64,000 nucleotides of DNA from Euclidia mi (Eukaryota; Arthropoda; Insecta; Lepidoptera; Erebidae), in contig OX123186.2 in the NCBI GenBank assembly GCA_944739405.2, forward strand, positions 12,050,995 through 12,114,994. The letters are read 5' to 3'. The position numbers and the translations under genes are program-made. Shown here piece after piece: positions 54,013 through 64,000 of the stretch. The notes under the pieces are model-generated. The model saw nothing but the letters and a program-made list of their open reading frames with translations. It was not told the DNA's origin and searched no databases. How positions within the stretch are numbered: position 1 is the stretch's first letter; each line of letters begins with the position of its first letter.

Positions 54013-55025
54013 ACCTTAAATAATTCATATTTTAGTTTTACTCAACAACCAAATAATTTAATAAGCTATTTTTGGGCGCAGGGTCAAAAGAAAACCTAAT
54101 ATAACCCATTTAGTTTTCTGAGTGGATACGTTTTTCGAGCAGACGAGACTTTTTATAATTAAGAGTATTTTGTAGAATGATTGGCATATTTGGTGTGCAA
54201 TGAGTATTTTAGTGAATAATAAAGTTTTTTAGCGTAACGCGCTTCAGTGTGCTACTTAAGATTTTGATGCAGTGTTAAAAATATGGAATATTTTTAACAA
54301 TGCAGCAAAAATCTATAGACCTAAATCAGAAGAATAAAATAAATGTATAAATAAAAATCAGAAGGTCCTCTGATGTGGCATTATTTGCTTAAAATAAATA
54401 TTAAAAGGCTATTAAAATTTAAAGGATACTCTAAGCTCGAAAAAAATTATTGAGCAGCTGATCTTGTCGCAATTTGGGCATTGACTAGAGGGCAAATTCT
54501 CGTATCTAATTATATTTTTCTTGTAACGATTACCATCATCTTCTAAGTATAAATAAAATTCTTGCGTTAATGACTGACTGACAGACAAGCCACGACCAAA
54601 ACTATTGGGTGCAACACCCTGAAATTTGGCATGTATGTTTCTTGAACACCGGAGGGATGCACATGGATTTTATTTGCCAAAATTCGTACTAGGTTGGGCA
54701 GTAACACTTAAAAATGAATGTGTTTGCGTATCTTTTAGTGCTCCGGGTATCTTTTAGTTAAATATAAAACTATACCGAAGTATTTTAAATTGAAAACAGC
54801 CAACGACATGAGATGTATTTGTAAACGGCAAATATAAATCGTACTAAAAGTAAAAAAATCTGCCAGATTATTCCCTTTGGCATTTAATCCATCTCCGTAA
54901 ATTTCAGCGATCATTTCACCTATATACGTGCAATCCATTAAAGATGGAAACGAACTAACGAATCGGTTGCTTTTTTTATAAGCACTATGAGTAGTACATT
55001 TCAACATGCACATTTTACTTTAACC
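54013..55025. other. AT-rich DNA with a decayed dispersed repeat
   Basis: 54545-54700 ('gacagacaagccacgacca', 'ctgaaatttggcatgtat') resembles left ends of dispersed lepidopteran repeats. No gene recognised; the minus frame 54735-55013 has no known domain. Confidence 0.3.
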
Positions 55026-55230
55026 GTTTCTGCTGGGGAAATTCCGTGGGTAGTTCGGGAAATCTCTTTTTAGTGCACCCCTTCGGTCTCCAAGGAACAA
55101 ACATACAAACGAAATTTCTCGAAAGCTTCTTACGCCCAAAATTTTGGGCTGTGCTTGTCTGTCAATGAGTCAGTAACGCAATAGTTTTGTATAAACAGAT
55201 AAACAGTTTTAGTTACGGAGCCATAAGTAT
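55026..55230. repeat. Degenerate dispersed repeat
   Basis: Related to 28625-28860 through 'cggtctccaaggaacaaac' and 'gctgtgcttgtctgtcaat' followed by 'tataaacagataa'. Confidence 0.4.
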
Positions 55231-57229
55231 TATTATTAAACCTTTAAGTATAAAAGGCCAAAATATGTTGGAAAATTCAAAAAAATATCGTTTTTTATAT
55301 CGGTATCTACGTATCATATAATGTATATTTTTGCGGTGTACTTTGCGCTACTCTTTCACATTTATCTCAATTACTTAAAAGTTAACTTCGCACCACCTTA
55401 CCCATATCACATCTCAACATATTAGGTACCAGGACCTTATGAATACACAGGAGGTTGAAGAAACAATTTGATACGGCAAGCGTGTCACGTGGCCTCCTTT
55501 AATGTGGTCGGTCTATCGCCTACAGCCGCAGGGGTTCTACGTTACCTTTTACGCAGTCCTACTGATAGTGGCTACCCATATACATAAAATTTATATACGA
55601 CGCATTAATATAAAATATTTGTATCGTTAACGGGGTTTTTGTCTTATGAAAAATGTAATTCATGTGGCATTTTGGAACACGTTGAAATAAATGTCTTAGA
55701 AAGAGTTATGACGTGCTTTGTGATAAGAAGGGTAGAAAGTGATTAGGAGTTTTGAATTATTAGTACGTTAAAGCGAAGAAGAACAGAAAAACTTAAAAAG
55801 TCTATGTCACACTGTTAGCTTCTAGGAATGAATTCTGTGACTGGTCGAATTCATAAATACAAAAATAAAATATAAATGCGAAACAACTTGTGTATTCCTC
55901 AATGTTTGATTTCGTGTCATATCTCTCTACCCACCAAATAGGTGATGCTATCAATTACAGCTGCGCGTCGTACATGGAGCCAATTACAGCTAAATTCGTT
56001 GTCTATCCTCCCATAACTGGATGGATGGATTACTGGATTTGAAATCATTAATTGTGATAAAAGCGTCAGAAAACACACCTAAAAGTTTTAGTAAACGAAA
56101 GCCGGGCTTTTAATCTTTACTGAATGTACCACCACCGGGTCGCATAGTAATGTGAATTTAATACTGGTATTAGCTGCTTTACAAGAGACACTGTTGGTAT
56201 ATTATATTATAAGTAAAATAAAATGCGTTTATGTAATATGAGAGACTAAAGCCTCGCGACAAGATAGACTGAAATAGTAGTATATACATAAAAAACATTT
56301 CGTTAACAAATTTTTTCACCATAACCGAGCAGCCACATTTCAAAAGGCCAATTTAATGCTTACTATAACTATTGTAAGGGACTTTACGAACCGAGGATAG
56401 CAACAGATTCGAAACAATGTAAAGCCCACGTTTTCTATCGTATGGGATATGACTAATTCCACACTGCTGGCTGCTTGACGAATTTCATGGAAAGCAATAA
56501 ATTCATCGGGCTTTTGCAAATGCGAATTCGAATTGTTTCTAATACAAAACATAGGTACTTTCTTTGTATAATACAAAACGTTCAGAAATACCATAAGATT
56601 TCACCTTAAACATCAATAAATTAATAATTAAAGACAGACTTGCATATGCGTTTTACTCCTTGCCGATGAATGAAGCACACCTGACCAAAAATATTTTTAT
56701 CGTCACGTGGAAGAACACATATTTGTTCTGTCTGCACATGATGGGACATCATTATTTTCCTGCACATTTTTCTTGGCCCCGTTGCAGACGCGTCGACTTT
56801 TCTTGATGTGTAAAAGAGCCTCAATCTCTAGTAGGTTGAGGCTAGCTACTACACAAAACTATTTCGTTATTTTACAAAACATTTCCATCAAGCTACGTCT
56901 TATTTAATTCACAAAAGTCAACTATGTTCGTAACAAAACAGATTAAATAGACTATTATACCAAGAAACAAGTCACAATTAGTTACAACCACCGGTAAAGC
57001 GTAGGCGACCGAAGACGTAAGTTGTTTTCAATTTAGTATACCTGTTGTTCATCGCCGTTGTTCTTCAATACGAGAGTTTTGGTTTACAGTATATTTTTTG
57101 GAAGACGTTATACTTACTTTATTATCTTTGTAATTTGTATCACACCTACGCGAGGTTGACATGAGCTCTACCTACACGAGTTTGATATTTTCTCTATATT
57201 AGAGTTAACAATGATTTTGAAGCGAATTT
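55231..57229. other. Non-coding DNA, 2 kb
   Basis: No gene or known repeat recognised. Short frames on the minus strand at 56340-56594 and 56621-56824 have no domain I can name. Confidence 0.35.
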
Positions 57230-57744
57230 TTGTAGCGCCATCTACCTTCCTATCTATAACTAATCGCATCAACATCAATCGTTCCACGTACAAGTGTGAG
57301 CGATATCATATTTCCGTCTCTCTCTACCCCACTCCCTGGAGGAGGCACTGCCTTTCGCCTGATTCGTCGCCGCGATCGTCGACGCGAGTGACAGTCCAGA
57401 ACATTCCGCTCGCTGAGAACGTGCCCGCTATATCGTATCGCGCCGCATCGCTGTATGTGATTATTACCGCATATATAAACCGCTCGCAAGTGGGAGTGAC
57501 GGTGAAGTGAAGTGAAAACAAGCAGCTGCATCACGAAAACACCAGGAGACTGTCCTTCTGAGAAGAAGAAGATTGTCGTATAAGGTAAGTGCCCTCCATC
57601 CTTGAAATGTCCTATACCCACTCACAATCACCACTTCCCGTAACCATCTCCTAGGCGGCTAAGAACCGCTATCCTCTGTATACAGTCCATTTCCCTCTCA
57701 AGTCACCTAGAACCTACCTTCGGTTTCGGTGTAACGCCGAACCA
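57230..57744 (+). repeat. 5' LTR of the BEL/Pao element
   Basis: Starts TTGTAGCGCCATC (3' copy TGGTAGCGCCATC) and ends CGCCGAACCA. Contains a TATA box TATATAAA at 57472-57479 and a splice-donor-like AAG|GTAAGT at 57584/57585, as expected for a promoter-bearing LTR. The 99-123-residue open frames inside are incidental. Confidence 0.9.
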
Positions 57745-58079
57745 TTTTTTTGATCCATACGAGTCGGATTCATTTACGTTTTTATACGTTATATCGCTAT
57801 ACCTAGGCAGTTATAGCACCTAGCTATACTCCTAATATATTCACATAACCGTCACATGGTTATTTCCGCCCGCATCAGTAGGTAAACTTTTATGTAGCTA
57901 CCTACTTATTAAATTACTATTTCTGCAACTATCATAGTTGTCTTATAAATCTCATATTTCAAGCAACTTTTAAGTCCTCAGCTCTAAAGTGTTGCCTACT
58001 TAGCCTACTTAGGTAAAATAATAGGTACATTAGATATTCTTATTTTGTTTCGTTCTCATTAGCTTATACTTACGTAAGC
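57745..58079 (+). other. Leader between 5' LTR and gag of the BEL/Pao element
   Basis: AT-rich, no open frame. No convincing primer-binding site was recognised directly after the LTR ('tttttttgatccatacg'). Confidence 0.5.
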
Positions 58080-60116
58080 ATGTCACAACAAAAGAAGTCA
58101 CGCGTGTCGGAAGACAAAGAGATGACAATCTTAGAAGTAAAACGCAATATTTTATTTGAGCGCATTCAAAACATCTATGAACGATCAAAAACCGCATCTA
58201 TGTCTGAGAGTAATAGCGAAGCATTTCTCAGTTATTGTATAACAGTAGATAGTATTCGAACAGATTTTCATAAGTTGTTAGACGATTATAACGCAAGATT
58301 ACTTTCTATCAATCCTGATGAAAAACCGAACTATCAGGCGTATACCTCATTCGAAGATCTTTATTGTATTATTAAGCGTATACAATCGCAATTGGAGGGT
58401 AAATGTTCAGCAGAGCCCGTTGCCCGCAAACTGAGATTACCGCCAATCGAGTTTATGTCGTTTGACGGAGATATACGAAATTGGCCGTTATTCTATGCGA
58501 GTTTTAAGCCTACAGTGCACGATAATGTTTCTCTGACAGATGCTGACAGGTTGTACTATTTAATAGGTAAACTGTCACCGAAGGCCCAGTCCGTATTTGC
58601 AGGTGTCACACCCAGTGCTGAGAATTATCAGGTCATATTTCAGTCACTACTTGACAGATATCAGGACACGCGCGTCCTAGCGTCTACATACTTTGACCAA
58701 GCTTTAAATCTCAAACTGTCCGGCAACGCGTCTGTCTCGAATTTCCAGCTGTTTATTGATAACTTCGTAACCGCGGTTAATTCTCTTAGGAACTTAAAAT
58801 TAGAAGATCTTTCCGACTTTATGTTGCTTCAACTCGCTTTAAAAAAGTTTGACACTGATACAATTCGCGCATTCGAGATGACGGAACGCAATAATAAAAT
58901 ACCTACACTAGATAGTTTTATTTCGTTCATCAAAGATCAGTGTCGAATATTTCATAATACGCAGTCTGGTTCACCTGGCTCGTCTAACACTCAAACTCTC
59001 AGCAACAAACAAAGGTTGAATAAATCGCGAAATAGTAATAATAACTCGGTCCCTAATCCACAATCTTACGTAACATGCTCGGAATCTAATAGTAATAATT
59101 CACAGAAGTGTCTGTGCAGTAATATAGTGCACGACCATTTATACAAGTGTCCCGCCTTCGATAATTTGAATGCAACCGCTCGTTTTAAATGCGTAAAAGA
59201 TAACAAAGCTTGCATTATTTGCTTAAGCATAAAACATAAAACAAGTAATTGTTTTAGTAAGACAAAGTGTCGCTTATGCAATAAAAAAAATCATTCATTG
59301 CTACATTTCGATAAAGATAAGCCGTTGTCAAGCCAAGCCGCTAACCTTGACACACTTGCGCCGCAGGTGCAGACCACGGTAGCTGCGCCTTCCGCGTCTG
59401 AGGGCGAAGTATCGTTGTGTATGACATCCATTGCGCGGGCGACGTGCACGCGAGGACGGCACTCGCGCATCTATAATGATCCGCGCAGGGCCAAAACGCA
59501 GTGTACGGCGTCTAAGACGGTACTGTTAGCGACAGCGCAAGTTATCGTACATGATGTTAATGGATCGCCGCACATGGTACGTTGTCTGCTAGATAGCGCA
59601 TCTCAGACCAATCTAATAACATCGGAATGCTTCAAACGCCTCGGATTATGAAATAACTTTAAAAATACGAACTCAATAATCCGAGGGATAGGCGGATCAG
59701 AAAAACATTGCAAGGGTTCCGTAGATATTAAAATACATTCGCGTTTTGATAGGGACATTAATTTTAACATTTTTTCGCTTATCGTGGAACGTATTACGGA
59801 CGCATTGCCGAACGCTAATGTAGACGTAGCATCACTCACTCATCTCGAGTCATTGCCGCTAGCCGACGCGGAGTTTGCGAATCTGGCAGGCATTGATCTT
59901 TTGATCGGAGCTTCAATATTTCCGCACTTGCTACTTACTAAAATAGTACGTAGTGAGCGATATGATTTACCGCCCGCTATTGAGACGGTACTTCGATATG
60001 TGATTATGGGTACCGTACCTACGTTACATACTTCTCATTGTATTACGTCTTGCTGTTGTTGCGCTCTTCAAGAGATCAAGGTGGGTGCTAAAACTGTGTG
60101 TAAGATAAAGCACTAA
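58080..60116 (+). pseudogene. BEL/Pao gag plus protease, interrupted by a stop
   Basis: ATG at 58080 opens 523 codons. Residues ~118-290 form the DUF1759-type capsid region (RLPPIEFMSFDGDIRNWPLF at ~119-138). Cysteine/histidine knuckles lie at ~376-409 (CIICLSIKHKTSNC, CRLCNKKNHSLLH). The aspartic protease begins at ~500 with CLLDSASQTNLI, whose DSA is the active-site triplet. A TGA at 59649-59651 stops the frame just after ITSECFKRLGL. The same frame then continues to 60116 with the rest of the protease (IDLLIGASIFPHLL) and stops again. In intact elements this is one polyprotein with pol. N-terminal residues 1-60 look coiled-coil-prone. Confidence 0.9.
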
Positions 60117-60190
60117 TTAGCTATGCTATGCTATGCTATGCTATGCTATGCTATGCTACGCCATGCTATGCTACGCTACACTATACTATA
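60117..60190. repeat. (CTATG)n pentanucleotide at a deletion junction
   Basis: About eight good copies of CTATG/CTATA-type units followed by decayed ones, exactly where the first half of the reverse transcriptase should be. Protease ends at 60116 and the YIDD box of RT appears at 60207. Confidence 0.9.
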
Positions 60191-60563
60191 CTACACATCC
60201 GCTTTGTATATAGATGACATTGCCTGTAATGTCATACCCGCTCCGCTAGCAATTTCGCTTTGTGAAGAGCTTATTCAGCTTTTCAAGCGAGGCCAAATTG
60301 ATCATGTCAAATGGACAAGTAACTCTAAGGAGGTTCTCGCACGCATACCAGATTCTCATAAAGCTTCTCCAGACATTGAGTTTGAGAAGTCTGTACCGCA
60401 TAAAGTTCTCGGTTTACGCTGGGACAAATCCTGCGATAGTTTTCGGTTTGACGTCTCACCGCCAGATGATAAGTGCGCCAAGCGCACTATGCTGTCCACA
60501 GTGGCTCGACTATGGGACATGATGGGTTTGTGGCTCCCACAATTTTGTACACCAAGCTCTTGA
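60191..60563 (+). pseudogene. BEL/Pao reverse transcriptase, second half only
   Basis: ALYIDDIACNVIPAP at 60201 carries the catalytic YIDD box, followed by LCEELIQLFKRG, VKWTSNSKEVL and KVLGLRWDKSCDSFRF, the usual Pao order after the catalytic site. The N-terminal half with the first catalytic Asp is missing. The frame changes near 60527, within the conserved region after VARLWDMMG, and the rest of the polyprotein continues in another frame. Confidence 0.88.
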
Positions 60564-61003
60564 TCAAGGAGCTTTGGCTATCAAAGTGTGAGTGGGATGA
60601 AACACCCCCTGACCATATTGTCGCCTCTTGGGGCCAGTTTTGTATTGAGCTTACCGCGCTCAATCAAATTACTATTCCGCGTCATCTTGGGTTGGTAGAT
60701 GGATGTACCATCAACTTAACAGGTTTCGCTGACGCCAGCGAGCGTGCTTACGGCGGAGTCGTATATCTGCAAGTCCGCATTGGTTCTAACTACTCGGTGC
60801 AGTTAGTTTGTGCCAAGTCTAAGGTCTCGCCTGTTAAAACCATTTCGGTTGCGAGACTGGAGTTTTGCGCGGCCCTTCTGCTGTCTCAGATGCTCCGCAA
60901 GGTTCAAGACACAGTTTTGCCCCACTACCCCATTAATAAAATACACGCATTTTCCGACTCCAAAGTAATGCTCGCTTGGATTCGTTCTTCTCTTCACCGC
61001 TAG
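60520..61003 (+). pseudogene. BEL/Pao RT connection and RNase H
   Basis: FVAPTILYTKLLIKELW continues from the RT after the frame change. RNase H follows: LTGFADASERAYGGVVYL (first Asp) and ISVARLEFCAALLL (Glu), then HAFSDSKVMLAWI (next Asp). A TAG at 61001-61003 ends the frame in the RNase H to integrase link; TFVANRVSKLIELVP continues after it. Confidence 0.88.
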
Positions 61004-61303
61004 CAGACTTTTGTCGCCAACCGCGTTAGTAAATTGATTGAACTTGTTCCCGCTACTTGTTTCAATCACGTCGCGGGTTATCGTACTCGTCTTCAGGAAG
61101 AACTTTCCATAGATCATATTGACTGGAAGTTTATTCCACCAGCATCACCACATTTCGGTGGATGTTGGGCAAGCATGGTCAAAGTAATTAAAACGCATCT
61201 CTTCAAAGTAATAGGTCAACAGATCCTCTCTTACGAAGAGCCTTCAACTGTCCTTGCACAAGTCGAGGCACTGATCGACTCGCGTCCGCTTCCAACTCAG
61301 TGA
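61004..61303 (+). pseudogene. BEL/Pao integrase remnant (end only)
   Basis: TFVANRVSKLIELVPA and HVAG (linker before integrase) pass directly into IDWKFIPPASPHFGGCWASM, the last part of the integrase core, and VEALIDSRPLPTQ followed by a stop. The zinc-binding part and most of the core are missing, so there is a second internal deletion at about 61085. The conserved PHFGG and L.SRPL blocks are intact. Confidence 0.85.
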
Positions 61304-61518
61304 GATCTAGCCTGAAGTTGGACCTACCTCTTAGTTTAAGTATTTAGTTAGTAGTTATCGCTATTATTGCGTTTGTAGTTTTCGCTAAAGTTAATTTAGA
61401 TTAATTTTATTGTCATATCGCTGTCTTAGCCTATTGAGGGGTTATGCGGTAGTACACCCAACATAGCTAAGTTCAATTCTATTTTTTTTAAAGGCAACCC
61501 TTTAGGGCCGTGGGGATA
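61304..61518 (+). other. 3' non-coding part and polypurine tract of the BEL/Pao element
   Basis: AT-rich, no open frame. Ends in AGGGCCGTGGGGATA just before the 3' LTR, the likely polypurine tract. Confidence 0.7.
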
Positions 61519-62033
61519 TGGTAGCGCCATCTACCTTCCTATCTATAACTAATCGCATCAACATCAATCGTTCCACGTACAAGTGTGAGCGATACCATAT
61601 TTCCGTCTCCCTCTACCCCACTCCCTGGAGGAGGCACTGCCTTTCGCCTGATTCGTCGCCGCGATCGTCGACGCGAGTGACAGTCCAGAACATTCCGCTC
61701 GCTGAGAACGTGCCCGCTATATCGTATCGCGCCGCATCGCTGTATGTGATTATTACCGCATATATAAACCGCTCGCAAGTGGGAGTGACGGTGAAGTGAA
61801 GTGAAAACAAGCAGCTGCATCACGAAAACACCAGGAGACTGTCCTTCTGAGAAGAAGAAGATTGTCGTATAAGGTAAGTGCCCTCCATCCTTGAAATATC
61901 CTATACCCACTCACAATCACCACTTCCCGTAACCATCTCCTAGGCGGCTAAGAACCGCTATCCTCTGTATACAGTCCATTTCCCTCCTAAGTCGCCTAGA
62001 TCCTACCTTCGGTTTCGGTGTATCGCCGAACCA
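61519..62033 (+). repeat. 3' LTR of the BEL/Pao element
   Basis: Pairs with 57230-57744 without indels. The differences cluster near the end ('ctcctaagtcgcctagatcc'). Confidence 0.92.
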
Positions 62034-62357
62034 CCTTAGTTTGTTATCTTTTATAGTTTTTGTATGTCCGTTTCTCGAGTTTATCTCGAAAACTAACAAA
62101 AGAAACAATTTAGATTTTTCATTCGTATTTATGGCAGGCTGTTAATACACCTTCTCATATTACCTCGCAGAACACTATATTTTAGTATTAATGTATAGTG
62201 TGTTAATATTTCCACAGTTTTACCAAAGCACTAGCACTGTAAGTTGTCATTGCATTATTTTTGTTAAAAATTAGTAGCTGTTAAAGAAACTTTCAAATAA
62301 TAATTCTGTGCAGCATTTATAATAGACATAATTTTTATTTTTTTATATTATTTTTTA
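62034..62357. other. AT-rich non-coding DNA
   Basis: Nothing recognisable. Confidence 0.4.
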
Positions 62358-62604
62358 TAGACTCACGCTTGTATCCCCGAAGGGTAGGCAGAGATGTAAT
62401 ATTACACCCACATTTCGCCATGAATTTTTATGTCCCACGTAATAGGGGGCGAGCCTATTGCCGTACCGGGCACATTACCAGACTCCATGCTGCTACTAAA
62501 AATTTCCTAACGGAAAAACCCAATAACACTTTGCCCGACCCGGGAATCGAACTCGAGACCTCCCAATCCCACGCGCACATTTATGCCGCGAGACCAACGA
62601 GGCA
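62358..62604 (-). mobile_element. SINE family A, full length
   Basis: Tail 'tagactcacgcttgtatccc', body 'attaccagactccatgctgc', B box 'gggaatcgaactcgagacct', head end 'gagaccaacgaggca'. Confidence 0.92.
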
Positions 62605-64000
62605 TTTTTATTTTTTAGAAATTCAAACTCAATGCGATAGATAGTCTACATTCCCAAAAAAGTACACACATAGACGAACGGACGGCTAAGAATTCCTAAC
62701 AAGATTCCGTTTTATCTTTTGAGGTAGGAACCCTTAAAATGTCGCTCATATTGATGTCCCTCTAATGTTCATTAATTTAAAAAGGTCGTCAGAAAGTCTA
62801 TAAATTTATATTTTAAAAAATATCTCCAATATTCGATCAAAATTAAATGTTACCAATTAGTTTTCTTTTAATGTATTTTTTTGTAAAATTGCTTCAGATC
62901 AATCATAAAATATTGTGAGGAAAAATGTTTTAGATTCATTGATATTGAAGCTATATTGAAAATATCGTTGCTTTGAGTGAATGTTCGGAAGGCTTTTCGT
63001 TGTTTAAGATCCTAAATAAACAATATCATTTTCTTCGTTTACTTTGTCATCTCTCGTTGATTGAATTATAACTTGTAACAATAAACTATATTCTTTATAA
63101 CAACAGTATTTCTTTACTTTATTAAATTACTGTGTACTGTTATTTTTTAGAAGATCTTTTGTTTTTATTGTAGAAATTTAAAGGTCACTGTGTGTCTTGA
63201 TGGTAGGCGTCACATTTTCTCTGAAATACTAATAAAATTCTTTAGACATAAAGTTAAATCAAGTTGTCGCACAGCCGTCATCTAAAAAAAAACTATTCAA
63301 ATTTTATACAGAACTTTTTAAAAACACTTCTCGCTCAAAATTAAATGTTTAACCAATTTGGTTTGTAACTTCTGCTCGTAGAATCAAAAAAAAATATATA
63401 ACATAGTTACAAACGAAAACCTATATAAATGTTTAAACAAAGAAATTTGTTTGATAGCAGGACTAGATTAGATAGATTGCGATGCTAGTACAAGAAACAC
63501 AGCACTACAAAATATATCATCCGTTGGGTCAGAGCCTGTGGTGTACAACATAGCCCATAACCCTACGTTCAAATCCTTAAAGATTACATCAAACTCAATT
63601 CAAACCTTAAACTATGAAAGGAATGATAATAACAATTAATTACTTGTTAAGTAAGAGGCTGAGCCGGGAAATAATTAAGGTGGCAAAGGTCCCGTGATGT
63701 CCACATAACTTGGACTCAATTAGCGGACGAGATTGGGCTGTAAGGTCCTCGTGACGTAATAGAGTGCCTTAATCTTTGGTCAACAGTAAGTGCCCATCTG
63801 CACCGTTATATACTGATATTTTAGTTGGCTGGGCAATACGGGTAGTATGCACATGTTGAAGTAGCTGTGCGGGCTATCTGTAATCGAAGCGAAAGGCAGG
63901 GCTTTCTTTACTTTTAATTCATTTCAAATTCATTTAGGTTACATGGTAACACTTATGAATCGTCTAAATTCTGGATAATAGGGCTATGAAAAGAATCTGG
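62605..64000. other. AT-rich non-coding DNA to window end
   Basis: No gene or known repeat recognised over 1.4 kb. Confidence 0.4.

Larger units (their letters stand above)
57230..62033 (+). mobile_element. BEL/Pao-type LTR retrotransposon, defective
   Basis: 4.8 kb bounded by two 515-bp LTRs (57230-57744, 61519-62033) that differ at about nine positions by eye (~98% identical). Order: LTR, leader, gag with a DUF1759-type region and cysteine knuckles, protease, part of RT, RNase H, last part of integrase, polypurine tract, LTR. The order protease-RT-RNase H-integrase and the motifs are those of BEL/Pao. It is inactive: premature stops, a frame change and two large internal losses. No matching target-site duplication was seen (flanks AATTT and CCTTA). 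Confidence 0.92.

Noticed and set aside
57250..57621. 123-residue frame present in both LTRs of the BEL/Pao element (also 61539-61910)
   Set aside because: It is within the LTR and repeated only because the LTR is. No known product; GC-rich LTRs often contain such frames.

Overview
This 64 kb window is nuclear DNA from an arthropod, almost certainly a moth or butterfly. It is AT-rich and densely packed with mobile elements typical of Lepidoptera: tRNA-derived SINEs with a shared body, RTE-type LINEs with (GATGAT) tails, BEL/Pao and Ty3-type LTR elements, and short non-autonomous Helitron-like elements with TC...CTAG ends. I see no bacterial-type operons, CRISPR arrays, rRNA or functional tRNA genes. 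Class names of the repeats come from recognition of ends, motifs and target-site duplications (TSDs), not from a database search.

Layout. 1-7717: a block of Helitron-like elements, three of which (531-1740, 4063-5860, 5861-7717) carry the same ~118-bp minisatellite, while a fourth (1741-4056) carries a different 111-bp minisatellite with a clear higher-order structure. 7982-9303: a 5'-truncated RTE LINE with an intact 3' reading frame and a 14-bp TSD. 9304-30500: AT-rich non-coding DNA with many SINEs (families A to E here), LINE tails, a degenerate R1/I-like LINE (22580-23540), and a composite SINE at 27822-28225 with a 5' inversion. 30516-30744 (minus strand): the best candidate for a host gene, a TATA-less promoter (Inr plus DPE), a 5' UTR and a 55-nt coding exon for a signal peptide ending in a consensus splice donor. 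If real, its first intron covers much of the repeat-rich DNA to the left. 31-42 kb: more SINEs, Helitron-like pieces, an inverted pair of a ~500-bp repeat, and a LINE tail.

42027-43859 is a minus-strand Ty3-type LTR element that has lost pol, with PBS, PPT, 194-bp LTRs and a nested composite SINE. 45294-49150 is a large inverted repeat (477-bp arms, 2.9-kb spacer) built from TIR-bearing elements, with a 260-bp near-perfect palindrome inside. 51941-53285 is a second RTE LINE on the minus strand, truncated at the same homologous codon as the first. 57230-62033 is a BEL/Pao element with ~98% identical LTRs but a broken and internally deleted gag-pol. 62605-64000 shows nothing recognisable.

How the parts relate: most features are parasites of one another. 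The SINE families B and C end in a tail that matches the C-terminal coding end (EAYVQQW) of the LINE tails at 4577 and 39640, which fits SINEs borrowing LINE machinery. SINE A exists alone and as a composite with the 5' head of SINE B. The two likely host signals are the first exon near 30.5 kb and a much weaker coding candidate at 11447 with an eh1-like motif.
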